Below are positions 36,643 through 44,843 of a stretch of DNA of 64,000 bases, in pieces. Location: assembly GCF_034111725.1 (NCBI RefSeq), contig NZ_JAWUWR010000047.1, positions 1-64,000 on the forward strand. The letters are read 5' to 3'. Under the pieces are notes generated by a model. That model had not been told where the DNA came from. It saw only the letters and a list, made by a program, of their open reading frames with translations, and searched no databases. Source of the DNA: Thalassolituus sp034111725. GTDB lineage: Bacteria; Pseudomonadota; Gammaproteobacteria; Pseudomonadales; Oceanobacteraceae. The stretch's first letter is position 1. Each line of letters starts with the position of its first letter. Made by a program: the position numbers and the translations under genes.

Positions 36643-37718
36643 TTCAGTTGCAAGCGCGTCAAAATGACTCCGCACTCATGGGATATGTATCGCCACTGAT
36701 TGCCATCGCCCTGACCTTGCTCGCCGGTGGATTATTGTTCGGCCTGCTCGGACACAACCCAATCACCGCTCTATATACCTTCTTTTTAGCACCGATAAGT
36801 GACATCTATGGCCTTACCGAGCTGGGGATCAAAGTCGCTCCCCTGCTACTCTGCGCCACCGGCTTAACTCTGTGTTATCGCGCAAAGATTTGGAATATCG
36901 GCGCCGAAGGGCAATTTATTATGGGCGCCCTTGGCGGTAGTGCTGCGGCACTGCAATTTGGCGAAGACAGCTCGCGCTGGGCCTTAATCTGGGTGCTCCT
37001 GTGCGGCAGCGCGTCAGGACTATTGTGGGCTGGTTTAGCGGCTTGGTTAAAAACTCGGTTTAACGCCAACGAAATTTTAACCACCATTATGCTCAACTAC
37101 ATTGCTCTTAATGCCTTATTGTATGCCGTGCATGGGCCATTAAAAGATCCTGAAGGCTTTAACTTTCCCGAGTCGGCAACTTTTGCTGATGCGGTTATAT
37201 TGCCGTTATTTGCTGACGATTATCGGTTAAATATTTCATTAATCTTTAGCTTTATCGCCATTATTGCTCTTGGTTTTGTTTTAGCACGTAGTTGGATTGG
37301 CTATCAAATTACGGTGCTGGGCGAAGATGCCAAGGCGGCACGCTACGCAGGTTTTGGCGAGAAAAAATTAACGTGGTTTGTCTTATTAGCTTGCGGTGCA
37401 TTAGCCGGCCTTGCTGGCGTTTCGGAAGTTACCGGCCCAATCGGCCAGCTCATCCCACAAGTATCACCGGGCTACGGTTATGCAGCGATCATTGTCGTCT
37501 TTCTTGGACGCATGCAACCCGTTGGTATTTTCCTCGCCAGTATTTTACTCGCGCTTACCTTTATGGGTGGCGAAATGATTCAAATAGAAATGAGCTTACC
37601 TAAGTCGTTAACCGGTTTATTCCAAGGCATGCTGCTCTTTTTCATGCTAGCCGCCGACCTGCTAATTCGTTATCGCATTGTATTTACGCCGCGTACTCGT
37701 GCGACGGGAGACCTGTAA
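36633..37718 (+). CDS. ABC importer permease 1 (nucleoside type)
   Basis: 361 residues, about eight to ten membrane helices, BPD_transp_2 family. GLTLCYRAKIWNIGAEGQF and FNANEILTTIMLNYIAL are the conserved cytosolic loops of YufP/NupB-type permeases. Starts inside the ATPase gene (10-base overlap) and overlaps the second permease by 1 base. Confidence 0.9.
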   Translation: MRMIQLQARQNDSALMGYVSPLIAIALTLLAGGLLFGLLGHNPITALYTFFLAPISDIYGLTELGIKVAPLLLCATGLTLCYRAKIWNIGAEGQFIMGALGGSAAALQFGEDSSRWALIWVLLCGSASGLLWAGLAAWLKTRFNANEILTTIMLNYIALNALLYAVHGPLKDPEGFNFPESATFADAVILPLFADDYRLNISLIFSFIAIIALGFVLARSWIGYQITVLGEDAKAARYAGFGEKKLTWFVLLACGALAGLAGVSEVTGPIGQLIPQVSPGYGYAAIIVVFLGRMQPVGIFLASILLALTFMGGEMIQIEMSLPKSLTGLFQGMLLFFMLAADLLIRYRIVFTPRTRATGDL

Positions 37719-38644
37719 TGGACATTGATTTAATCACTAATATTTTATACGCCACTCTGCGAACAGGAACGCCCCTCATCCTTATTGCCTTAGGCGAAAT
37801 GGTGTGCGAAAAATCCGGCGTATTAAACCTTGGCCAAGAAGGCATGTTATTGGTTGGTGCCGTGGTTGGTTTTATCGCCGCTTACGTTACTGGCTCCTAT
37901 GGCTTAGGAGTCGCACTCGCCATGATCGGCGGCAGTGCCATGGCGCTGCTATTCGGCTGGTTGTCGATAACCCTTGCGACCAACCAAATTGCCACAGGTT
38001 TGGCACTCACGATTTTCGGTGGTGGTTTAAGTGCCTTTATTGGTGCTTCTTACGTCGGAATTGGCTTAGAAGGCATTCAGTCGATTTATATTCCCGTACT
38101 AAGCGATATCCCAGTAATCGGCCGCGTGCTATTTCAGCATGACCCTCTAGTGTATTTATCGTTTGTCTTATTTTTAGCGATTTATTGGGTATTTCGCTCG
38201 ACTCGCTTGGGTTTGAGTATTCGCGCGGTTGGTGAAAATCCAGAAGCCGCCAATGCCATCGGCATTCCAGTTCAAGCCATTCGCTATGGTGCCGTGCTGT
38301 TCGGTGGCGCGATGACAGGCATGGCGGGTGCTTATTTATCCTTGGTATACACGCCTATGTGGACCGAAGGTATGTCCGCAGGACGCGGCTGGATTGCATT
38401 AGCCCTAGTGGTATTTGCCAGCTGGAAAGCCGAACGCATCATGCTCGGTGCATGGTTATTTGGCTTTGCCAGTATTTTGCACTTGGTACTGCAAGGCACT
38501 CGCTTCGAAGTACACCCCAATGTCATGGCCATGCTGCCGTATGTCGCCACTATTTTAGTCTTGGTTTGGTTATCCTCGGATGCAGCTAAAACCAAGATGA
38601 GTGCGCCGCGCTCCATCGGCCAACCCTTTAAACCTATGGTCTAG
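37718..38644 (+). CDS. ABC importer permease 2 (nucleoside type)
   Basis: 308 residues, BPD_transp_2 family. The loop EKSGVLNLGQEGMLLVGAVV near residue 30 and IRAVGENPEAANAIGI around 170 match YufQ/NupC-type partners. It ends 30 bp before the nucleoside hydrolase gene, so all belong to one rightward unit. No BMP-type binding lipoprotein gene accompanies the trio. Confidence 0.9.
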   Translation: MDIDLITNILYATLRTGTPLILIALGEMVCEKSGVLNLGQEGMLLVGAVVGFIAAYVTGSYGLGVALAMIGGSAMALLFGWLSITLATNQIATGLALTIFGGGLSAFIGASYVGIGLEGIQSIYIPVLSDIPVIGRVLFQHDPLVYLSFVLFLAIYWVFRSTRLGLSIRAVGENPEAANAIGIPVQAIRYGAVLFGGAMTGMAGAYLSLVYTPMWTEGMSAGRGWIALALVVFASWKAERIMLGAWLFGFASILHLVLQGTRFEVHPNVMAMLPYVATILVLVWLSSDAAKTKMSAPRSIGQPFKPMV

Positions 38645-38674
38645 TTATCGCCACTGTTAAATAACCGAGTGTCT

Positions 38675-39787
38675 ATGTTTAAACACGTATTTTGCTTGCT
38701 GCTAGTCGCTGCAAGCCTAGCCTCAAATAGCCATGCCGATAATGCTAAGAGGGCCATTATTTTCGATACCGATATGGCCATTGATGATTGGTTGTCGCTG
38801 TTATATCTAGAAAAAAATTCTAGCATTGATATTCGCGCTATTACTGTATCAAACAGTGGCGAAAGTCACTGCCAAGCAGGGCTAGATAATGCAACGAATT
38901 TACTCAAGCTGGTGAGTGACCGCTCTGTCCCTATTGCTTGTGGTGATGATTATCCACTCGATGGCTATTTTGTATTTCCACAACCGTGGCGCGTTGATTC
39001 CGATACCTTATCGGGTATCGACATGAGTCATTGGCTGCAGCACCCCAGTGCTAATGTTCAGGCAAGCCTGCATGCTGCCGAATTAATTCATCAAACCATT
39101 ATTAATAGCGATCAGCCGTTAACCATTGTCGCTGTAGGGCCATTAACGAACATTGCGCAATGGCTACAACGTTATCCCGACGATCAAAGCAAAGTGGCTG
39201 AACTGATCATGATGGGCGGTAGCTATCAGCAAGGGGGCAATATTATTGTGCCTAAATTTACCGCGGGACATCCAAATACGGTTTCAGAGTGGAATTACTT
39301 TATAGATCCTCTGGCGACTCAAATCGTGCTCACCAGCGCTATTCATAAAACCATGGTGGGCTTAGATGTCACCAATAAAGTACGCGTCACCCATGGTTTT
39401 GCCGATGCCTTAAAACTAATGGTCAGTGATCCAGCGGGGCAATTTGTTGATCGCGTTATGGACAATAATCGCTGGTTTATTGATACCGGAGAATATTACT
39501 TCTGGGATGTTATGGCCGCCATTGTTAGCGCTAATCCAACGCTCTGCGAAGGACCCGATGTCGCGTTAACCGCCGTCGTTGAAATGGCTGGTGACACCCC
39601 GTATTTCGGCACCTCAGATCTAACCATGCCAGCGACCGCAGCCAGTGGAAAAGCACGCCAGCATTTAAATGCTGCCAACGCCGGACAGGTCGTTGCCGCA
39701 AGCTCAGGCCCAACCACAAAAGTATGTATGAATACTCGCCCTGCCGATGTGTTTACCGAATTTCAAACCATCATTAGCCAACCTTAA
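38675..39787 (+). CDS. exported inosine-uridine-type nucleoside hydrolase
   Basis: Hydrolyses nucleosides to base plus ribose. A clear signal peptide (HVFCLLLVAASLASNSHA) places it in the periplasm. The catalytic Asp cluster is DTDMAIDDW at about residue 32, keeping all Asp of the usual DTDPGxDD but with Met-Ala for Pro-Gly. The fourth metal Asp appears in YFWDVMAAIV, where families often have His-Asp. The ATG at 38675 is preferred to the GTG at 38669. It sits between nucleoside importer and adenosine deaminase genes. Confidence 0.82.
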   Translation: MFKHVFCLLLVAASLASNSHADNAKRAIIFDTDMAIDDWLSLLYLEKNSSIDIRAITVSNSGESHCQAGLDNATNLLKLVSDRSVPIACGDDYPLDGYFVFPQPWRVDSDTLSGIDMSHWLQHPSANVQASLHAAELIHQTIINSDQPLTIVAVGPLTNIAQWLQRYPDDQSKVAELIMMGGSYQQGGNIIVPKFTAGHPNTVSEWNYFIDPLATQIVLTSAIHKTMVGLDVTNKVRVTHGFADALKLMVSDPAGQFVDRVMDNNRWFIDTGEYYFWDVMAAIVSANPTLCEGPDVALTAVVEMAGDTPYFGTSDLTMPATAASGKARQHLNAANAGQVVAASSGPTTKVCMNTRPADVFTEFQTIISQP

Positions 39788-39800
39788 TTCAGGACTTGCT

Positions 39801-41252
39801 ATGAAACGTATCGCTTCCTCACTCAAAAAGATTACAGCAAGCGCAGTGCTTATCTGCTCTACCGCTATGTATGCCTCATCGTCTTACGCCGATATGGACT
39901 GGTTTGAAAAATTCAAAAATACAGCATCCGATAAAGACCTCTACACCTTTCTCTATGCCATGCCGAAAGGCGGCGACTTACACAATCATATTTCTGGCGC
40001 TGCTCGTTCCGAGTGGTGGTACGACCTAGCCCTAGATCAAAGCAAAAATGGTTATCGCTATTTTACCAAGACCACCATCAACAACTGTGTGCCCTATGGC
40101 AGCAATGAATTTGCTGGTAGCCCTTATTTGTTGCTATTTAAAACCGTGACAGAGCGCACCTACACGGCAATGTCAAAATGTGAACAAAGCGAATACAAAC
40201 GTCTTGAAGATCTAAATAGCGAAGAGAAAGCGGCATTTTTAAACGCCATCCGTTTAAACGGCAAAGGAGAAGGTCGTGACGAATTCTTCCAAACTCACTG
40301 GCAGCGCCTTTATGAGTTGACCGACAACCCGTACCTGATGTTAGAGATTTTAGTAAAAAACATGCAAGCCTTTGGTGCTGAAGGCTTAATTTATATGGAG
40401 CCGATGATGGGTAGCTTAGGCTACCAACTCGCTGACGGTACCGAAGTCAGCGACGAAGACTTTGTTGCTATGATTAAAGCGCGGCTGAAACAACCGGATG
40501 CAAAAGCCACTGGGGTTACCGTACGCTTGCAAGAATCCATTTTGCGCTTTGTACCCAGTGCCGAACAGCAGTTGATCCGTGACTACACGTTTGTTTCTGC
40601 GCACTCCGATTTGTATCTAGCGGTTAATATGGTTGGCCGTGAAGATAACGACAAAGGTCACCCGATGCGCTTTTTGCAAACACTGCGAGAACTGCGCCGT
40701 AAATACACCAATGTGAAGTTATCTATTCATGCCGGTGAAGTCGACGAACCAAACTCACATGTTCGCGATACGCTTCTTTTAGGTGCAGATCGCATTGGTC
40801 ACGGCATTAACCTCATTACCGACGACGAATTGATGCGGGAAATGCGTCATGGACCCTATATGGTAGAGATCAATCTTATCTCTAACTTACTATTAGAGTA
40901 CGTCGACGAATATTCTCAACACCCATTTCCAGAATACTTGCGCATTGGCATTCCTGTAGCACTGTCAACCGATGACCGTGGAATGTGGGATTCGAATATG
41001 ACCGACGAATTCTTTGTTGCAGTGAAAGAATTTAATTTGGGCTGGGAAGAAATCAAAACATTGTCGCTCAACTCGCTAAAATACAGCTTTGTCGACGACA
41101 AAACGAAGGCGTCACTCATCAAAACCTACGAAGAACGCATCAAGCATTTCGAAGATACAGCTGCGTCGGGAAAGCTAAAGAAGGCGAATGTCACTCCTGT
41201 GTCATACCAATTCTTATGCAATTACTACAGCGTTTGTTTACTCCACGAATAG
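39801..41252 (+). CDS. exported adenosine deaminase (ADGF-like)
   Basis: Converts adenosine to inosine. The 483-residue protein starts with a signal peptide (LKKITASAVLICSTAMYASSS...A), so it acts in the periplasm or outside, like secreted ADGF/CECR1-type deaminases. Zinc and catalytic blocks: GGDLHNHISGA (HxH), SIHAGE (Glu), RIGHGINL and STDDRGMW. The ATG at 39801 is chosen because the signal peptide starts there; it lies 13 bp past the hydrolase stop. Two Cys near the C terminus could form a disulfide. Confidence 0.87.
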   Translation: MKRIASSLKKITASAVLICSTAMYASSSYADMDWFEKFKNTASDKDLYTFLYAMPKGGDLHNHISGAARSEWWYDLALDQSKNGYRYFTKTTINNCVPYGSNEFAGSPYLLLFKTVTERTYTAMSKCEQSEYKRLEDLNSEEKAAFLNAIRLNGKGEGRDEFFQTHWQRLYELTDNPYLMLEILVKNMQAFGAEGLIYMEPMMGSLGYQLADGTEVSDEDFVAMIKARLKQPDAKATGVTVRLQESILRFVPSAEQQLIRDYTFVSAHSDLYLAVNMVGREDNDKGHPMRFLQTLRELRRKYTNVKLSIHAGEVDEPNSHVRDTLLLGADRIGHGINLITDDELMREMRHGPYMVEINLISNLLLEYVDEYSQHPFPEYLRIGIPVALSTDDRGMWDSNMTDEFFVAVKEFNLGWEEIKTLSLNSLKYSFVDDKTKASLIKTYEERIKHFEDTAASGKLKKANVTPVSYQFLCNYYSVCLLHE

Positions 41253-41269
41253 TCATTCTAAGTATGCCT

Positions 41270-41304
41270 ATTTTTGAGCCTTATTTTTTTCAAGGCTCAA
41301 AAAT
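41270..41304 (+). repeat. 13-bp perfect inverted repeat after the deaminase gene
   Basis: ATTTTTGAGCCTT (41270-41282) and AAGGCTCAAAAAT (41292-41304) flank a T-rich 9-base spacer, 18 bp past the adenosine deaminase stop. It would fold into a strong hairpin. No T tract follows the second arm, so it may be a weak terminator or a processing site limiting transcription into the receptor gene. Confidence 0.5.
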
Positions 41305-41478
41305 AGTGCAAAGTTAAGTCAAATTTCACGCCCCTATTTTCACTCTGCATAACACTTCTCAACCGTTTTTATTGGCTCCCATGATTTTCTGATAAAAACC
41401 TGACCAAATAGCCGATTTGTATAAAAAAAATCGGACTTTTAGCTGAGATTCTGGCTATTTCCATCCGGATTCAAAAAT

Positions 41479-41494
41479 ATGACCAATTGGACAG
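41479..41494. promoter_or_regulatory. weaker RutR-like site before the receptor gene
   Basis: ATGACCAATTGGACAG agrees with TTGACCAnnTGGTCAA at 11 of 14 fixed positions. A half-site (CTGACCA) lies further upstream near 41400. The 41253-41593 gap holds no gene; besides this site it contains the hairpin at 41270 and an AT-rich stretch ending in a strong GGAGGGAG ribosome site. Confidence 0.45.
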
Positions 41495-41593
41495 GGTTTT
41501 GGCATATGCATTGCTCAAGTCAGATTAAGTTCAATTTTAAAATCCACTTTTTGAATAACTTTTTGCAATATATCCTTTTTGGAGGGAGCAAGA

Positions 41594-43999
41594 ATGACTG
41601 ACGAAAAATCCTTTCGCCTCAATAAATTAGCCCTTGTCATTGGACTCGCGTTCGCAGCACCAGCCTTGGTGTCGGCAGCCGAAGAAGATGTTGTAGAGCT
41701 AGAAACTTACACTGCTGAAAGCACCATTGAAGACACAATGGGTATAATGCCAACTGAGCCGGTAAAGTCTGTTTTTGGTTTTAACAAAAATATTTTAGAA
41801 ACACCACGCGGTGTTACTTCCGTTAGCGCCAGCATGCTGGACAGTTACGCGATTACCGATATCGACGACTTAGTATTAATCTCTCCAGGCGCTTTCACCC
41901 AGTCGTTCTTTGGTGTTGCCGGTTCTCTTGACGTGCGCGGCACACCGGGCGAGGTATATTTTCGTGGCGTTCGCCGTGTGAACAACCCTGGTAACTACCC
42001 TACCCCAATTGGTGCATCTGATCGTATTGATATCGTCCGTGGACCAGCATCGCCTATTTATGGTCCATCAAAAATTGGGGGCTATCTAAACTTCGAACCT
42101 AAATCGGCACGCGCAGAAACTGGACAATACCTAGAACAGCCGATCGGTGAGATTGGTATTACCAAAGGGACCTGGGACAAAAATGTACTGACGGCAGAAG
42201 TGGGCGGCCCTGCAGAAATTTCAGGCAAGAAACTGGGCTATTACGTTTACGCAGAAAGCGAAAACTCAGGTAGCTACTACGATAATTCATCAACCGATCA
42301 AAGTATTTATCAAGCCTCCTTCAATATGGATTTAACCGATAAAACACGGGTTGAATTTGGCGGTATGTATCAGGATTTCGACGGCAATCAAGTTGCTGGT
42401 TGGAACCGTCTTACACAAGACTTAATTGATAATGGCACATACATAACGGGAACTGCACAAAGCGTCGATACTAATGGCGACGGACTTAATTCACCGGATG
42501 AATTTGATGCATGGTCAGGCACAGCAGCCAACAATTTCTTTGTTCCGGGTTCCGCGGCTACCGATGCCGATTTGGATCCAGCGTGGGCATTAGAAAATGT
42601 CGGAACAGCTAAACTCGACGGCAATCAAACACTGGTATCACCAGACGACGTCTTACGCACCAAAGTGAGTACGTTGTACTTTGATACCATTCATGACTTC
42701 AGCGACACTTCGAGTGTTACTAATAAACTATTTTACGAAAAACTCGAAAACATCAACGAAAATGCGTATGGCTTCTCTCAATTCGTCGATTCGTATGCAA
42801 TAGAAGATCAGGTCATCTTTGCATTTTCAATGGACCACGGCGACTCGATCAAAGCTAACTATCAAATATCGCCATCAGTGCGCTATACCAGCTTTATTCA
42901 AGGCGACGACTACGACTATGAATACTTCGACCGCCGCGATCTAACAGGACCATCCACTGCATTAGACGCTAAGCAATTAGCGACGAGAACAGACAGCGAC
43001 TATGCCGGTTATAAAGAAGGTGAATACACGGATATTGGCTTAGCTTTCTTGGCAGACTACACCTTTGCTGAACGATTAACCCTGTTGTTAGGTGCTCGGT
43101 ATGATTACTTCGATATGAAGAGCAAAGATATCGCTGAAAAACTGCACGACGGTAGTGGCGCCATAAGCGCAGATGACACCGATAGCGCAACATCATGGAC
43201 AGCAAGCTTATCCTACACACTCCCTATCGGTGTAACGCCGTACATCACTGCATCGAAACAAGCCACGATGGTCATTGGTCAGGGTTCAGAGATATCCCCA
43301 GATTTAATCGAATCGGGTGATGCCATTGCTGACTCAACCCTGAAAGAAGTAGGTATTAAAGCAAGTTTATTCGATGATCGTTTATACCTTTCTAGTGCCT
43401 ACTTTACCCAAGAACGTACTAACTATTCAGCGCAAGACCAAGTGAGTAACAACACCACTAAAAGCGAAGGTTTTGAAGGCGAATTCCGCTTCCTAGCGAC
43501 AGAGAAACTAACTTTAACCGGTGCATTTACTCACTTGGAAGTATTTAACTTAACCGCTGAAGAAAATGGTACACAGTTTGGATTCCTAGGTGCTGAAGAT
43601 ACAACCGGTGTGAGTGATCCTTCACTCTACTACGGCTATGTTCTGAAAGGTTTGAATCTTGTTGGTAACGAAGAAGAATCGAAAAAAGCCGGTATTCCAG
43701 AAAATATGTATAGCTTAACTGCAATGTATGCCATTACAGATAAGTTCAACATTACTGGTAGCGCAGTCCATGCAGACTCAACTTACTCTGGTTTCTCGAA
43801 GTCTGTTGAATTGCCTTCTTACACGGTATTCAACGCGGGTGTTAAGTACACCGTGGCAGATTGGAACTTCGGTTTACAAGGTAAAAACTTAACCGACGAG
43901 CGCTACTTCCGCGCTAACTTCCCAGACTTATTCGGTGCAACCATCGTACTACCCGAATTGCCACGTCACTTTATTGCAAGTGCTTCAGTTAAATTCTGA
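41594..43999 (+). CDS. TonB-dependent outer-membrane receptor, candidate nucleoside/purine importer
   Basis: 801 residues from the ATG at 41594, preceded by GGAGGGAG. Signal peptide to about ALVSA, a possible TonB box in VVELETYTAES, a plug domain (ETPRGVTSVSASML, VYFRGVRRVN, IVRGPASPIYG) and a 22-strand barrel ending in the expected aromatic residue (ASVKF). Receptor families resembling siderophore FhuA-like proteins are the nearest by feel. Its place between secreted purine enzymes and a dedicated TonB2 system, with a RutR-like site upstream, points to purine nucleosides or related compounds. No iron-uptake gene is nearby. Confidence 0.88.
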   Translation: MTDEKSFRLNKLALVIGLAFAAPALVSAAEEDVVELETYTAESTIEDTMGIMPTEPVKSVFGFNKNILETPRGVTSVSASMLDSYAITDIDDLVLISPGAFTQSFFGVAGSLDVRGTPGEVYFRGVRRVNNPGNYPTPIGASDRIDIVRGPASPIYGPSKIGGYLNFEPKSARAETGQYLEQPIGEIGITKGTWDKNVLTAEVGGPAEISGKKLGYYVYAESENSGSYYDNSSTDQSIYQASFNMDLTDKTRVEFGGMYQDFDGNQVAGWNRLTQDLIDNGTYITGTAQSVDTNGDGLNSPDEFDAWSGTAANNFFVPGSAATDADLDPAWALENVGTAKLDGNQTLVSPDDVLRTKVSTLYFDTIHDFSDTSSVTNKLFYEKLENINENAYGFSQFVDSYAIEDQVIFAFSMDHGDSIKANYQISPSVRYTSFIQGDDYDYEYFDRRDLTGPSTALDAKQLATRTDSDYAGYKEGEYTDIGLAFLADYTFAERLTLLLGARYDYFDMKSKDIAEKLHDGSGAISADDTDSATSWTASLSYTLPIGVTPYITASKQATMVIGQGSEISPDLIESGDAIADSTLKEVGIKASLFDDRLYLSSAYFTQERTNYSAQDQVSNNTTKSEGFEGEFRFLATEKLTLTGAFTHLEVFNLTAEENGTQFGFLGAEDTTGVSDPSLYYGYVLKGLNLVGNEEESKKAGIPENMYSLTAMYAITDKFNITGSAVHADSTYSGFSKSVELPSYTVFNAGVKYTVADWNFGLQGKNLTDERYFRANFPDLFGATIVLPELPRHFIASASVKF

Positions 44000-44028
44000 A
44001 CCTGGCTAGTCACACTTTTCACTAACGG

Positions 44029-44047
44029 GGGAGGTCTCTGACCTCCC
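44029..44047 (+). repeat. hairpin between receptor and TonB2 genes
   Basis: GGGAGGTC / GACCTCCC arms with a TCT loop, perfect 8-bp stem, just before the ribosome site of the next gene. There is no T tract. It could set the ratio of receptor to TonB2 transcripts or protect mRNA ends. Confidence 0.45.
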
Positions 44048-44067
44048 GATAAATACCGGGGCTTACT

Positions 44068-44829
44068 ATGGTATTGCGTCAATCTCTGACATTAACACTG
44101 CTCGCATCTGCATTAATTGCAGCTCCGGTCAGTGCGGTAGAAAACAGCCTAGCTGGGCAAGAAAAAATTGATAAAAGTGCTGCTGCCAGCCAAAAAAACA
44201 TCAACAACTTAGTTGATCAAACCACGTCTGATTTCGAAAAGTATAGAGTCGCAGCGCAACGCTTAGAAAGCTTAACCATTTTCAATAAACAAATGGCTAA
44301 GTTAGTTGAATCTCAAAAAAGCGAAATTGTAAGTATTAATCAACAGATTAATGACATCGATAGCATTGAAACTGGTGCTTTGCCGTTGATGCTAAAGATG
44401 ACCACAACGCTAGGAGATATTATCGCAGCAGATGTTCCATTTTTATTGAATGATCGAAAAGAACGTTTTGAAAACCTAACCATACTGATTGATCAAGCTA
44501 ACGTAAGTGCTGGAGAAAAATATCGCCGCATTATGGAAGCCTATCAGATTGAAATGGAGTTTGGTCGCACCATCGAGGCCTATCGTGACGTACTCGTAGC
44601 AAACGATACGAGCGAACCAAGAACCGTCGATTTCTTACGCATTGGTCGTGTCGGCTTATATTACCAAACACTGGATGGCTCCGAGAGCGGCCGCTGGGAT
44701 TCGGAACGTAACGCTTGGGAAATGTTAAATTCCAGCCATCGCAATAGCATCCGTGATGGACTGCGTATAGCCCGCAAACAAATGCCACCAGAACTGCTGA
44801 CCCTTCCGGTCAACGCGCCTGCACTTTAA
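44068..44829 (+). CDS. DUF3450 periplasmic protein of the TonB2 system
   Basis: 253 residues with a signal peptide (LLASALIAAPVSA) and a long predicted coiled coil (about 30-110), then a helical domain with LRIGRVGLYYQTLDG, the DUF3450 hallmark. The gene regularly opens Vibrio-type tonB2 clusters, ahead of ttpC. Its exact role is unknown; it probably works in the periplasm with the TtpC coiled coil. Fourteen-base gap to ttpC. Confidence 0.9.
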   Translation: MVLRQSLTLTLLASALIAAPVSAVENSLAGQEKIDKSAAASQKNINNLVDQTTSDFEKYRVAAQRLESLTIFNKQMAKLVESQKSEIVSINQQINDIDSIETGALPLMLKMTTTLGDIIAADVPFLLNDRKERFENLTILIDQANVSAGEKYRRIMEAYQIEMEFGRTIEAYRDVLVANDTSEPRTVDFLRIGRVGLYYQTLDGSESGRWDSERNAWEMLNSSHRNSIRDGLRIARKQMPPELLTLPVNAPAL

Positions 44830-44843
44830 GGAGTGTTGTTACC

